Source: Paraburkholderia caribensis
GTDB lineage: Bacteria; Pseudomonadota; Gammaproteobacteria; Burkholderiales; Burkholderiaceae
NCBI RefSeq assembly: GCF_002902945.1
Contig: NZ_CP026102.1
Coordinates: 1,736,001-1,800,000 of the forward strand
Length of the DNA stretch: 64,000 nt
Reading direction: 5' to 3'
The notes beneath the pieces are model-generated. The model searched no databases, was not told the DNA's origin, and saw only the letters and a list, made by a program, of their open reading frames with translations. This document shows positions 54,390 through 63,376 of this stretch, piece after piece. The position numbers were made by a program, and so were the translations under genes. Numbering within the stretch: position 1 is the first letter of the stretch; every line of letters starts with the position of its first letter.

Positions 54390-55928
54390 GACCGTCCTCC
54401 TCGTTACGCATGACGCGAAGTCGCTCATAGCGGCGAACGTCTGCAAGCGGTTCGACGTTGAGCGTGATGGCTGTCCTGACTACATCGCCTGAGCGTGCTG
54501 CAGGGCTTTTGAGTCGAGCGAGGATGTTCAGAACATGCTCGCCGCTCGGCCGTCCTGACTCTAGCGCCAGCTCGACGGCAACCAGCACTGCCTCCAGACC
54601 ATGAATGGGCGTCGCCGCGAGCACCTGTACCATCACGCGGTCGCCGCCAGCCTGCTTCAGCAAGTGCTTCTGCAGACGCTGCATCGGCTCAGGCATCGTC
54701 AGAAACGGTGCCCCGTTCCGTAGAGACCCGAGTTTCCGCTCAACCAGAGTGATGTAATGCCGCCAGTCGTAGAAGGTTTGATAACGGTCGAAGCTGCGCG
54801 GGTGGCGGGCAATCTCGATGCCGTCCGCCACAAGGCTGATGTAGGTCGGGTAGCAACGGAGGCTGACGATTTGGTGCGCATATTCGGTGGGCACGCCATA
54901 ACGGTTCCGGTCGAGATGCACCAGGCTCGTTGGCGAAACGCGTACAGGCTTCTCGATGTAGCCATCGAACGGCTTCGGTATCTGCATTAACCTCGGACGT
55001 TCATCCAGCAGCGCATCTTCGACGCTTAGTTCCGGCCACTGGGGATGTCGCAATTGCTTCCACGCCTGATGGCACCGCTCGGCCAGCCATATGTTCAGGA
55101 CCTCAAGTGACTCCCACCGAATGCTCACTGCGTCGTGCCAAATCTGCCGACGACGGTCCTGGACATTCTTTTCGACGATGCCCTTTTCCCAGCCAGCCGC
55201 GCGGTTGCAGAACTCAGGCTCGAACAGATAGTGGCCGCACATCGCGTGGAAGCGCGCATTGATAGCTCGCTTCTTGCCCGGACCAACCTTGTCGACGGCG
55301 GTCTTCATGTTGTCGTAGATGCCGCGTCGGGGAACGCCACCTAGCGCGACGAACGCTCGCGCGTGGGCATCAAACAGCATCTCGTGACTTTGCGTCGGAT
55401 AGGCGACCAGCCAGAATGCCCGACTGGCAGCGAGCTTCATGTGAGCGACTTCAACCCGTCGCCTGAGCCCGCCGAGAAACACGTACTCGCAACTCCAGTC
55501 GAACTGGAATGCTTCGCCGTATTCGAAGGTGAGCGGCACGAACGCGCCGCGCTGCGCCCCCGATCGCGCTCCTTCTTCCAGTTGCGCACGAATGCGGAGA
55601 CGCGGTCATAGCTGCCATCGTAGCCGGCAGCTCGCAAATCCTCGTACATCTGGGTCGCGGACCGGCGCTCTCGCCGGGGTCGCCTCGTGTCCGCGACCAA
55701 CCATAGCCGCAGTTGCTCCGACCACGGGTCGATGACGCTGCTATTGACGCGTTTGGCGTATTTCGGCTCGCCCGTCGATGGTTCGCGCAGCCACCGGCGG
55801 ATAGTGTTCCTCGAGAGCCCCGTTTGTCTCGCAATGTCCCGAAGCGGGACGCCGTCGCGGAAATGCATCCGCCGAATCTTGGCCAACATGCTCACGGTTA
55901 TCACTCCGTTCTCCTGCCTGGCGTCCAA
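54379..55928 (-). pseudogene. istA: IstA transposase with a frameshift
   Basis: The first part (55928 to about 55560) has the HTH LAKIRRMHFRDGVPLRDIAR and NTIRRWLREPSTGEPKYAKR. The rest (from about 55539) has the DDE catalytic core: YGEAFQFDWSCEYVFLGGLR, GVPRRGIYDNMKTAVDKVGP and WEKGIVEKNVQDRRRQIW (Asp, Asp, Glu). The two halves are in different frames, joined at the run of five C (five G on the coding strand) at 55557-55561. One added G would restore FVRNWKKERDRG-AQRGAFVP. This is a real mutation, a sequencing error, or slippage. A GTG at 55904 with AGGAG upstream is another possible start. Confidence 0.85.
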
Positions 55929-55989
55929 GCAGGAAGTTGAACATGTGGGTCAATTTTCGATGCAAATTTCTAGCGGAAGTGGGTCAGTT

Positions 55990-56892
55990 TTATCCGCGTA
56001 TCAACACGATGCCTTTCTCCTGAACCATCCACGCAAGCATCGCCCCTGTTCCGTAGGCAGTGTCACCGACCAGACGCTTGGGTTTGAGTGCGAAGCGCTG
56101 TTCAACCCTATCGACCATCGTCTTGGTGGATTCCCCCTCCTGCGTTCTGTGTGCAGGTGTAGCCTCAACATCGACGATGATCCCCGCGTGCAGGTCAATC
56201 AAATAGTTTGTTGAGTATGCGAAGAACGCTGGTCCACCTGGCGCGGCGGTGTAGCGTGTGGCTGGATCGGTTAGCGAGATTCGTTTTGGCGGTGTGGCGG
56301 ACTCCACGTCATCGGATGGCGCAGGGTTCGCTTCCTCCAGCGCACTTAAATACTCTTGCGCCGCCCGGCTCGGACTGTCGCCCTGACGCCAGTCGATGAC
56401 TTCTGTTCCAGGTACTCCGCGAGCACGATTTGCGTCCGCCTTGACCACGCTCGCATCGACGGCGAAGCCTTCACCTTCAACAAGTCCTTCGCTCATACAG
56501 CGACGCAGGACAGATTCGAAGACGTGCCGCAATGCTTCGCTGTCGCGGAATCGTCCGTGTCGATTCTTGGAGAACGTCGAGTGATCGGGGACTGCGTCTT
56601 CCAGGCCAAGGCGACAGAACCAGCGGTAGGCAAGGTTGAGATGTACCTCTTCGCACAGACGTCGTTCGGAGCGAATGCCGAAGCAGTAGCCCACAATCAG
56701 CATGCGGATCATGAGCTCAGGATCGATAGAAGGCCGACCGGTGTGGCTGTAGTGCGGTGCGAGGTGCTCGCGAAGTCCATCGAGGTCGAAGTAGCGATCA
56801 ATACCGCGCAACAGGTGCGTGCGCGGAACATGGTCATCAAGGTTGAAGGCGTAGAAGAGTTTGTCCTGACCACCACCTTGTTGACCCATCAT
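55990..56892 (-). pseudogene. IS1182-family transposase, truncated by IS21
   Basis: About 300 residues of a DDE transposase: DDHVPRTHLLRGIDRYFDLD, RPSIDPELMIRMLIVGYCFG, DAVPDHSTFSKNRHGRF and GFAVDASVVKADANRARG. Full-length IS1182 transposases are about 450 residues; the frame ends in the IS21 tip just after AWMVQEKGI. The catalytic Glu region is lost. Downstream of IS21 no remaining half is found, so the rest is deleted. The probable IS end (GATTCTGTTGAAAAACTCCC on the minus strand) lies near 56948-56967. Confidence 0.88.
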
Positions 56893-57222
56893 GACGTTCA
56901 CCCCCGTCGATCAATGTCTTCCAGGATAGCCAAAATTCGATTTGGCGGGGAGTTTTTCAACAGAATCGGCCGAGCCCGGATATCCGTCGGCTGACGACAA
57001 ACGGCCCCCCGGCTGATCGCCGAACTTCCCTAGTCGACCCTTCTCTGCCGTTGACGGAATTACGATCGGAAAGGGCGGCTTTCGAATACATAGCCGTCGT
57101 CCGATTGGTTCGAGCAGGCACATTCAGCCGGCCTGTCCAGCCTGAAGTTGCGGTGCGTAATGAAACGCCGACACGGAAACCCGGTATTTCGACGCGAACC
57201 GATCAAGCACAAGCAATCAGGT

Positions 57223-58824
57223 TTACGTGGCCGGGGCGTCCAGCACCGTAGGGACCTCGATCAACATCGGGGCATTCGACGTCAACGCGGCCGACAATGC
57301 GTGCCTGAGCCGATCGGACGTGTCCGCTTGCACCGCGTGCACGCCGTAGCCTTTTGCGAGCGCGACGAAGTCGATGTCCGGCACATCTAGCCCCGGCACG
57401 TTATCGACCTTCAGCACGTTCGCAAACCAGCGCAGCGCGCCATAGCTCCCGTTCTTCATGATCAGAAATATGACGGGGATCTTATACTGTGCCGCCGTCC
57501 AGAGAGCAGTGATACTGTAGTTTGCCGAACCGTCACCGATGATCGCGATGACCCGACGGGACGGGGCAGCGAGTTGCACGCCGAGCGCCGCCGGCATGCC
57601 GAATCCGAGTCCACCGGCACTGGCGAAGTAATAGCTACCCTGATGTTCAAGACGCAGCCGCTCCCAAAGGACAGAAGTCACCGATGGCGCTTCGTTCACG
57701 TAAATGGTGCCCGCTGGCGCAATCTCGTCAACGATGTCAAAGACACCGCCGGCCGTCAGCATGTCGGGGCGCCCGGCCACGTCAGCGGCTCGCGACGGTC
57801 TCGGAGCTGGGGCCGGCAAAGGGCGGCCCATGCTGGGGACTCGTTCAGTTAGCGCTTCGAGAACCGCACGCACATCGCCAACAAAAGCGTCGCCGATTGG
57901 CGCGCGTGCGGCTTCCTGTGGATCCCCGACGATCGCGACAAGTTGCGCACCATCGGGTAAAAAATCACCCGGCTCGTACTGGTGATAGCGAAATACGGGC
58001 GCACCAAATACCACGATCAGGTCGTGCCCCTTCAACGCGGCGGACAGACTCGCGATCCCGGCGGCAAGCGGTCCTCGAAAGCAGGGATGGCTGGTGGGGA
58101 ATGGACAGCGCCCGGCGGAAGGTGCAATCCACACAGGGGCTCCGAGCTTCTCCGCGAGTTGGATGGCAAAGCCATTCGCTTTGCAGGCATCGACATCGGC
58201 ACCCAGCACCAGAACGGGACTTGCTGCTTCGCACAAACGTTTGACAAGACCGTCAAGCGAGGTAGCATCGAGCGATCCCGCTGCACATACCTGACGCCCA
58301 ATCAGTGCTTCAGATCGAGGATCTACCTCGGCCGTCCAGTCGTCATAAGGCACAGACAGAAAGACCGGGCCGGACGGCGGCAGCGACGCCATGTGCATCC
58401 CACGGTTGATGGCGAGCGGCACGTCCCTGGCCGTGGCTGGCTCCTGACTCCATTTGACCAACGGCCGTGGCAAAACCGTCGCATCCAGATTGGTCAGCAA
58501 TGGTTCGATGCCGCTCATCGCCCTCGTCTGCTGTCCAGCCAGCACGATGAGCGGCGAATGGGAGTTACATGCATTGGCAAGGGCGCCCATCCCGTTGCCG
58601 GTTCCGGCGGCGGAGTGCAGATTGACGAGCGCTGGCTTGCCCGTTGCTTGCGCATAGCCGTCTGCCATCGCAACTGCGACGCCCTCGTGCAGCGCGAGGT
58701 AGTATTGGAAGTCCGACGGGAACTCACTGAGAAAGGGTAACTCGTTCGATCCGGGGTTCCCGAAGACCATCGTGATGCCATGTTGACGCAGGAGCCTATA
58801 GGTACAGTCGCGAACACTCGTCAT
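57223..58824 (-). CDS. mdlC: Benzoylformate decarboxylase-like ThDP enzyme
   Basis: A 533-residue thiamine-diphosphate enzyme highly like Pseudomonas benzoylformate decarboxylase. Active-site Ser26 (VFGNPGSNELP), Glu47 (LALHEGV), His70 (LVNLHSAAGTGN) and the His of PTSHPCFRGPL (His281 in the Pseudomonas enzyme) are all kept; the ThDP/Mg motif is VIAIIGDGSANYSITALWTA. It would decarboxylate an aryl-2-oxoacid to an aldehyde. No mandelate genes are adjacent; instead it follows two NHLP-like small proteins by 137 bp. The ATG at 58824 has GAGGT seven bases upstream. Confidence 0.9.
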   Translation of the reverse strand: MTSVRDCTYRLLRQHGITMVFGNPGSNELPFLSEFPSDFQYYLALHEGVAVAMADGYAQATGKPALVNLHSAAGTGNGMGALANACNSHSPLIVLAGQQTRAMSGIEPLLTNLDATVLPRPLVKWSQEPATARDVPLAINRGMHMASLPPSGPVFLSVPYDDWTAEVDPRSEALIGRQVCAAGSLDATSLDGLVKRLCEAASPVLVLGADVDACKANGFAIQLAEKLGAPVWIAPSAGRCPFPTSHPCFRGPLAAGIASLSAALKGHDLIVVFGAPVFRYHQYEPGDFLPDGAQLVAIVGDPQEAARAPIGDAFVGDVRAVLEALTERVPSMGRPLPAPAPRPSRAADVAGRPDMLTAGGVFDIVDEIAPAGTIYVNEAPSVTSVLWERLRLEHQGSYYFASAGGLGFGMPAALGVQLAAPSRRVIAIIGDGSANYSITALWTAAQYKIPVIFLIMKNGSYGALRWFANVLKVDNVPGLDVPDIDFVALAKGYGVHAVQADTSDRLRHALSAALTSNAPMLIEVPTVLDAPAT

Positions 58825-58961
58825 TGGTTTTACCTCGTGCTGATAGCACCCAAATGCGATTGGATCGGCGTTGAAATACGCTGATCGCCAATAGGCCGGA
58901 CGTGCACCTTCGGCCGCGGAGGAAGACAGAACGGGGCGCGGCCCGTCGCGGATACCGGCTT

Positions 58962-59321
58962 CTACTTGTCCTCCGCCGATGCCGCCCAAGCCGAGCGCAT
59001 GTCCCGCAACACCCAGGTGAGCGCCTCATCGGGAATCAGATAACCGCCGATACCATCCGTAAACAGAATGTCGTAGATCCGGCGGCTCACGGCATCGATC
59101 GTCGCCGGGTCAATCTCGCCAGTGGCCGGCCGAGCCGGCAGCAGGATCGTGATCGTATCCGGCTCCTGCGGCACGACTTCGATACGGTAATCGCCGGCGG
59201 GCATCGAGCCGAAGTACTCCCTCAGTCCCCCGACGGGATCGTCAATCAGTCGGCTACGCGCTGCCGGATCGCGCCGCAGCGTGCAATAGTGCGCGGTGAA
59301 AATATCGTGCCCGTCGTTCAT
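58962..59321 (-). CDS. NHLP-like small protein 2
   Basis: A 119-residue protein resembling nitrile-hydratase-type leader peptides (NHLP family) in its N-terminal 75 residues: a helical part TLRRDPAARSRLIDDPVGG, then IEVVPQEPDTITILLPARP. That pattern of DP-x-x-R-x-x-L followed by V-x-x-x-x-PDT-x-x-x-x-LP is the family hallmark. The C-terminal tail (IYDILFTDGIGGYLIPDEAL, TWVLRDMRSAWAASAEDK) is not a Cys-rich core. The ATG overlaps the previous stop by ATGA, and GGAGG lies eight bases upstream. Its function is unknown; it might be a leader-tethered peptide, a carrier or an enzyme-like scaffold. Confidence 0.72.
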   Translation of the reverse strand: MNDGHDIFTAHYCTLRRDPAARSRLIDDPVGGLREYFGSMPAGDYRIEVVPQEPDTITILLPARPATGEIDPATIDAVSRRIYDILFTDGIGGYLIPDEALTWVLRDMRSAWAASAEDK

Positions 59322-59668
59322 TGGTTGTTCCTCCGGAAACTTTGGCGCATGCGCAACAGTTCCAGCTTCAGAGTCTGCGGCATGATCCAGCAGAACAGCT
59401 CGCCGCTCTGCCACAAATCCATCTGATTGATTACGGTCCGGGCATCTTCCTGTCGCGCCGCAAGTGGCGGAATTACGAAGTAAAGCGTATCGGGCCGCTG
59501 TTGCCGGATGTCGATCTTCACATCAGGCGATACCTCCACCCCAACGGTTTTCAACGCTCGCCGGGGATCGCGCTCCAGCATTTCGGCAAAATCAGGATAT
59601 GTCCACGCAAGCTCGACCAGCCGGCGTTCCAGCGTCACACCACCTGCCTTTTCTGTCTTGAGTCGCAC
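59318..59668 (-). CDS. NHLP-like small protein 1
   Basis: A 116-residue protein with the same NHLP-type pattern as its neighbour: LERRLVELAWTYPDFAEMLE, RDPRRALKTVGVEVSPDVKI and RQQRPDTLYFVIPPLAAR. The tail NQMDLWQSGELFCWIMPQTL, then LELLRMRQSFRRNNQ, has a single Cys and no CxxCSC metal site, so it is not a nitrile hydratase. The GTG at 59668 has GGAGG five bases upstream, and is preferred over the longer frame. Two tandem paralogous leader-like proteins before a ThDP enzyme is an arrangement I do not recognise. Confidence 0.72.
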   Translation of the reverse strand: MRLKTEKAGGVTLERRLVELAWTYPDFAEMLERDPRRALKTVGVEVSPDVKIDIRQQRPDTLYFVIPPLAARQEDARTVINQMDLWQSGELFCWIMPQTLKLELLRMRQSFRRNNQ

Positions 59669-59843
59669 AGCCACCTCCGTCAAAATCCGACGACCTTCAT
59701 GATGCACATCGGGCAACACATCCTCCTGACATCCTCTCACCCGACGGGCCGAAATCCTTGAGCTTTGTCAATCATCACCAATTTGACCGTCCCAACCATT
59801 CAGAGGACGTTGCACGCGCAGCGATCTCTCTCGCCGTACCCGG

Positions 59844-60311
59844 TCAGGGGCGACGAAGGGGCGGTCCCAGGAAGTCAACGCCCCATTTCCCGGCGAATGC
59901 TGTCAGCAGCGCGGCGTCGGGCCGGCCCGCCTTCATCACATCGCCCAACTCGGTGAAGAAGGCTTTGGCGTCAAGACCAGGGACGATCAGAACCAGTTGC
60001 CGCGAAGGGCGGTCGTCGAGGTTGACAAAGCCGTGTGGTACACCGCCTGGCACGGTGATCGTATCGCCGACGTTTGCGACGAATCGTTTTCCCTCGACCT
60101 CGAACAGGTAACGTCCTTCGAGCACATGAAAAATCTCGGTCTCGGCATGCCTGTGAAATGGAGGACCAAACCCCGGCGCATTGCATGTCTCGATCATCGT
60201 CAGTTGATTGCCGCTCGTCGACGGCTCCATGCACAAGCGAAGCTCTAGCCCAATGGCAGGAACCTTGATGGATGGATCGTCCGTCCGGGTGGTTGATAGT
60301 CGGAATGTCAT
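59844..60311 (-). CDS. Cupin-domain protein
   Basis: A 155-residue single cupin. The metal motif is PPFHRHAETEIFHVLEGRYL (His, His, Glu) with the second block VPGGVPHGFVNLDDRP (His). Three His and one Glu suit a mononuclear metal enzyme or sensor. The ATG at 60311 has GAGGAG eight bases upstream; an ATG 21 bases earlier lacks one. It lies 175 bp upstream of the NHLP-like pair in the same direction and may share their promoter or have its own. Confidence 0.82.
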   Translation of the reverse strand: MTFRLSTTRTDDPSIKVPAIGLELRLCMEPSTSGNQLTMIETCNAPGFGPPFHRHAETEIFHVLEGRYLFEVEGKRFVANVGDTITVPGGVPHGFVNLDDRPSRQLVLIVPGLDAKAFFTELGDVMKAGRPDAALLTAFAGKWGVDFLGPPLRRP

Positions 60312-60773
60312 GACGTTGTCTCCTCTGTTCACCGCTGCGATGGATGCATTTTGCGCGATGGGAATTAGCCAGGAATGAGGAGCAGCGTTCGCGCACCCCG
60401 CCGTGTCTCAGTCACCCTTAACGCGTCGCCGTCTTCGAGTCATGCATCGTTTATGAAACACCCGAAACGCCCATTTTCGATCAGACCTGGTCACCTGCGA
60501 CGTCCGTGTGGGGCCAACCGGTGCGTCGCGCACTCGCTGTCACGAGAGCGATCGTCGTCCGCTTACGTCTGACTAATTCAGGGCTAACTCCGGGCTCTTA
60601 CGATGCACAGCACTGACGCATGAGTCCGTGAACAGGCAAAGTCCCCGGTCGCGTTCCATGAAATCCGCGCATTCGCTCGCGAACACGATGATCTGGACAG
60701 GGAATCCCGCGATTGCGATTGCCTGACTGGTGACACCGCCTTTTTCCACTGCAATTCTTTTCAGGAGCCGGTA
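60312..60773. other. Divergent intergenic region, 462 bases
   Basis: This space holds the promoters of the cupin-to-mdlC run and of the acyltransferase gene. I see no palindromic operator that I can defend. A Cys-containing minus-strand frame at 60573-60842 is discussed under rejected items. Confidence 0.4.
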
Positions 60774-62045
60774 ATGGAAACGCTCGACTACGAACAGACT
60801 TCGCTTGCCCGAGTGGCCCCTGCGAGACGCGTTTACCGCCAAGCTTCGCCGACGGAACTGACATACATCGAAACGCGCACGAACGTGGTGAGTCGAAGCA
60901 GCATCGCCGGAACGGTCACGAGAGACCAGTTCGATACGGCTGTGTCATACCTGGAATCGCGCTACGGCATTCTTCGTGCGGTCGTCGAGGACGGGCAATT
61001 CGTGGAACGGGCAGTAGACTCTTCGCCGGTCAAAGCCTGGCTGCCTTCCGATATGTATTCCGCCGATGATGTCTATGCGAAGCTGTTGAACGCCGAACTG
61101 GATACGCGGGTCAGCGTTTACAGTATCCACGTTATCGCCGGAGATGATGCGCTCGAAGTTTTTATTCATAGCGCGCATGCAATTACGGATGCAACCTCCC
61201 TGGTCGAACTGCATTCGTGTCTCGCGCATTTCTGCGATTGCGTCGTCCGCGGGGTCGCGCCGACCCTGCGGGTGCAGCCCTTTCCGAACCCGGTGGATGC
61301 AGCCGTAAGTCAAAGCCTGGCTTCGCTGCAGGCAGACCACCTCTGCACTCCGCCGTCCTTTTCCGGGGCATTCGCAGAAATCCCGATGCGTGCACTACCC
61401 GCGGGCCGGTCCTTGACACATCGTCTGGAGCGCACCGTGATCTGCGCGGACGACATGCATCGGATCAGCGCGGCAGCACATGCGCACGGTTCTTCCGTCC
61501 ATTCACTCATTCTCGCCGCGTTTGCCCTTTCGATTCGCGACCTAACCCTGGGTAGCCCACGCCAGATCCTGATGCGGTCGAACCTCGACATGCGCCGCAG
61601 GCTTGAGCCACCTGTCTCCACGGAACTCGTCTTTACGGCCATCACGGGACACATCAGCTCCATTCCCGATCTCGACCAGCCGCTGTTCGACATCGCAAAG
61701 TACGTTTTTCATGAAATTCACGAAGGTGTGCACAATGGGCTTGTCTTTCACGACTACCTCAATTATCCGAACTCGTATGGCAGCACGAAACAGCCGCCCG
61801 TTGCGCTCAATATCTCCGACATGCAGAGGATCGACTTTCACTGGCCGACGCAGAAGCTGAGCGTGACAGGCTTTGAATTTGCGTTAGGGTGGACGAAAAC
61901 GTTCCCCAACGTCTCGATCGCGGTCTATGACGGAACACTGATCGCGAACACGGTCTATGTTGAAGAGTTCATTGATCCCGCCATTATGCGGGCCATCTCT
62001 GAACAGGCAGTGAGCAGGCTGCTCGCCGCGTGCCAGTCCAGTTAG
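60774..62045 (+). CDS. PapA5-like condensation-fold acyltransferase
   Basis: A 423-residue protein of the chloramphenicol-acetyltransferase/condensation superfamily, closest to PapA5-type acyltransferases. The catalytic HxxxD is in EVFIHSAHAITDATSLVELH (about residue 130). The second half has the floor-loop-like NLDMRRRLEPPVSTELVFTA and DFHWPTQKLSVTGFEFALGW. Such enzymes transfer acyl groups from a carrier or CoA to an alcohol or amine. The ATG at 60774 has AGGAGCCGGTA upstream. It is divergent from the cupin/NHLP/mdlC run and overlaps the kinase stop tail to tail. Confidence 0.8.
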   Translation: METLDYEQTSLARVAPARRVYRQASPTELTYIETRTNVVSRSSIAGTVTRDQFDTAVSYLESRYGILRAVVEDGQFVERAVDSSPVKAWLPSDMYSADDVYAKLLNAELDTRVSVYSIHVIAGDDALEVFIHSAHAITDATSLVELHSCLAHFCDCVVRGVAPTLRVQPFPNPVDAAVSQSLASLQADHLCTPPSFSGAFAEIPMRALPAGRSLTHRLERTVICADDMHRISAAAHAHGSSVHSLILAAFALSIRDLTLGSPRQILMRSNLDMRRRLEPPVSTELVFTAITGHISSIPDLDQPLFDIAKYVFHEIHEGVHNGLVFHDYLNYPNSYGSTKQPPVALNISDMQRIDFHWPTQKLSVTGFEFALGWTKTFPNVSIAVYDGTLIANTVYVEEFIDPAIMRAISEQAVSRLLAACQSS

Positions 62046-63376
62046 TTTCCGGGCGACGGGCGCAACGGCAAGACGAGTGTCGCGATCAGCCCGCTCTGGC
62101 CGTCGCGACGGTTTTCCAGCGAAATCGAACCACCGTGTTTCTCGACCACTGACTTCACGATCGACAGGCCCAGCCCCGTGCCTTCGACCGTTTCAGATTT
62201 CAACCGGAAGAAGCGGTCGAATACGCGGTCGAGCGCGTCCTCCGGAATTCCGGGTCCGGTATCAGTGATACGGACGACAGCATTCGTCGCATCCGCAAAT
62301 ACGTCGATGTCGATGCATCCACCCGCAGGCGTGTAGCGCAGCGCGTTCTCGATCAGGTTGCGCACTGCCATGCGCAGTTCTCCAGCGTGCGCATGCAGGT
62401 GCACGGCTTCGAAGCGCTTCACACCCAGGTCGATCAAGCGGGCATCCGAGACGGGCAGCAGATCGGCAACCAGCGTCTGAACCATCTGGCGCAAGTCGAT
62501 TGCGTCGTCGACCGCATCGGGATCACGTTGCGCATCGGCACGTGCGAGCTCGAGAAGCTGCCGGATCATCGTCGCAGTGCGGACGATCGCTTCGCGCAAC
62601 TCGCGCGTGCGCTCGGCGCGCGCGGTCGCATCGGGTGCATTTTCCAGGTTATCGATACGCAGTTGCAAAACGGCAATCGGTGTACGCAGTTCATGTGCCG
62701 CGTCGGCGATGAAACGCTTCTCTCCTTCGATGCCGATCTGCAAGCGCGCAATCATCCTGTTGATCGAATCGGCGAACGGCTTCACCTCTTCAGGTGCGTG
62801 CGATATGTCGAGCGGCGTCAGGTGGCCAATGCCAACGGCTTCGGCATCTGAACTCGCACGTTCCAGCGAAGCGAATGCGGTGTTGACGACCATCGGGATC
62901 GCAAACCATACCAGCAGGATCAGGAAAAATGTGGGTACCAGACTCTCGAGCGCCGCGCGTCCTGCGGACTGCTCGCGAAACGCCACGGGCTGGCCGACCT
63001 GATAGGTCAGATCATCCGCACTCTTCCTCAGCGTGTATATCCGATAGCGATGACCGTTGATCCGCTCAACCGAATAGCCGCCTGGTGCGTTCCTGTTGAA
63101 TATGACTTCGGGGTCGGTATTGTCGGTCGGCGTGGAGAGTCCCTGTTTCCATATCTGCCCGACGAAGCCGTCGATCGAATGCTGCGGCGGGCCATTCGTG
63201 CCGATCGTGCCCACCTTGCCAGCGGCAAGCCATACCGCCGCGCCCTGCAGATGAACATCAAGCAGTTCGTCGATGTGTCTCATCGTAAGCCAGTACGACG
63301 CGCCGGCATCGGCGAGTCCGACGACGGCGAACAGTACGATTAATGTTCCGATGATCCGGCTCTTCAACGATTTCAT
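62042..63376 (-). CDS. Sensor histidine kinase (QseC-like), orphan
   Basis: A 444-residue membrane kinase. TM1 is IIGTLIVLFAVVGLADAGA, a periplasmic domain of about 120 residues follows, and TM2 is LVPTFFLILLVWFAIPMVVN. HAMP and then HisKA FIADAAHELRTPIAVLQLRI (phospho-His) and HATPase NLIENALRYTPAGG, TDTGPGIPEDALDRVFDRFF, GTGLGLSIVKSVVEKHGG. It resembles QseC/TctE kinases. A response regulator usually sits just upstream; none is found in the 620 bases to the window edge. The ATG at 63376 has GGAG ten bases upstream. Its stop overlaps that of the acyltransferase. Confidence 0.9.
   Translation of the reverse strand: MKSLKSRIIGTLIVLFAVVGLADAGASYWLTMRHIDELLDVHLQGAAVWLAAGKVGTIGTNGPPQHSIDGFVGQIWKQGLSTPTDNTDPEVIFNRNAPGGYSVERINGHRYRIYTLRKSADDLTYQVGQPVAFREQSAGRAALESLVPTFFLILLVWFAIPMVVNTAFASLERASSDAEAVGIGHLTPLDISHAPEEVKPFADSINRMIARLQIGIEGEKRFIADAAHELRTPIAVLQLRIDNLENAPDATARAERTRELREAIVRTATMIRQLLELARADAQRDPDAVDDAIDLRQMVQTLVADLLPVSDARLIDLGVKRFEAVHLHAHAGELRMAVRNLIENALRYTPAGGCIDIDVFADATNAVVRITDTGPGIPEDALDRVFDRFFRLKSETVEGTGLGLSIVKSVVEKHGGSISLENRRDGQSGLIATLVLPLRPSPGN

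Larger units (their letters stand above)
53510..56006. mobile_element. IS21-family insertion sequence
   Basis: About 2.5 kb, bounded by TGTTGAT at 53510-53516 and its complement ATCAACA at 56000-56006. Subterminal repeats TTTGCATCTAAAATTGACCC (left) and their inverted match near 55945-55966, plus a further GTGGGTCAGTTTTA at the right end, agree with IS21 architecture. It holds istA and istB. The flanks (CCGAG left, CGATG right) show no matching target duplication, so one side has been rearranged. Confidence 0.85.

Noticed and set aside
57223..58824. Acetolactate synthase large subunit
   Set aside because: The active-site Ser26, His70 and SHPCFRG residues match benzoylformate decarboxylase, and there is no small subunit gene.
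58962..59668. Nitrile hydratase subunits
   Set aside because: The small proteins share the leader-like fold pattern only; the CxxCSC metal site and beta subunit are absent.
60573..60842. 89-residue minus-strand frame with three Cys between the cupin and acyltransferase, a possible peptide precursor
   Set aside because: It runs antisense into the acyltransferase 5' end, has no convincing ribosome site or start, and no family likeness. Expression data would be needed to revive it.
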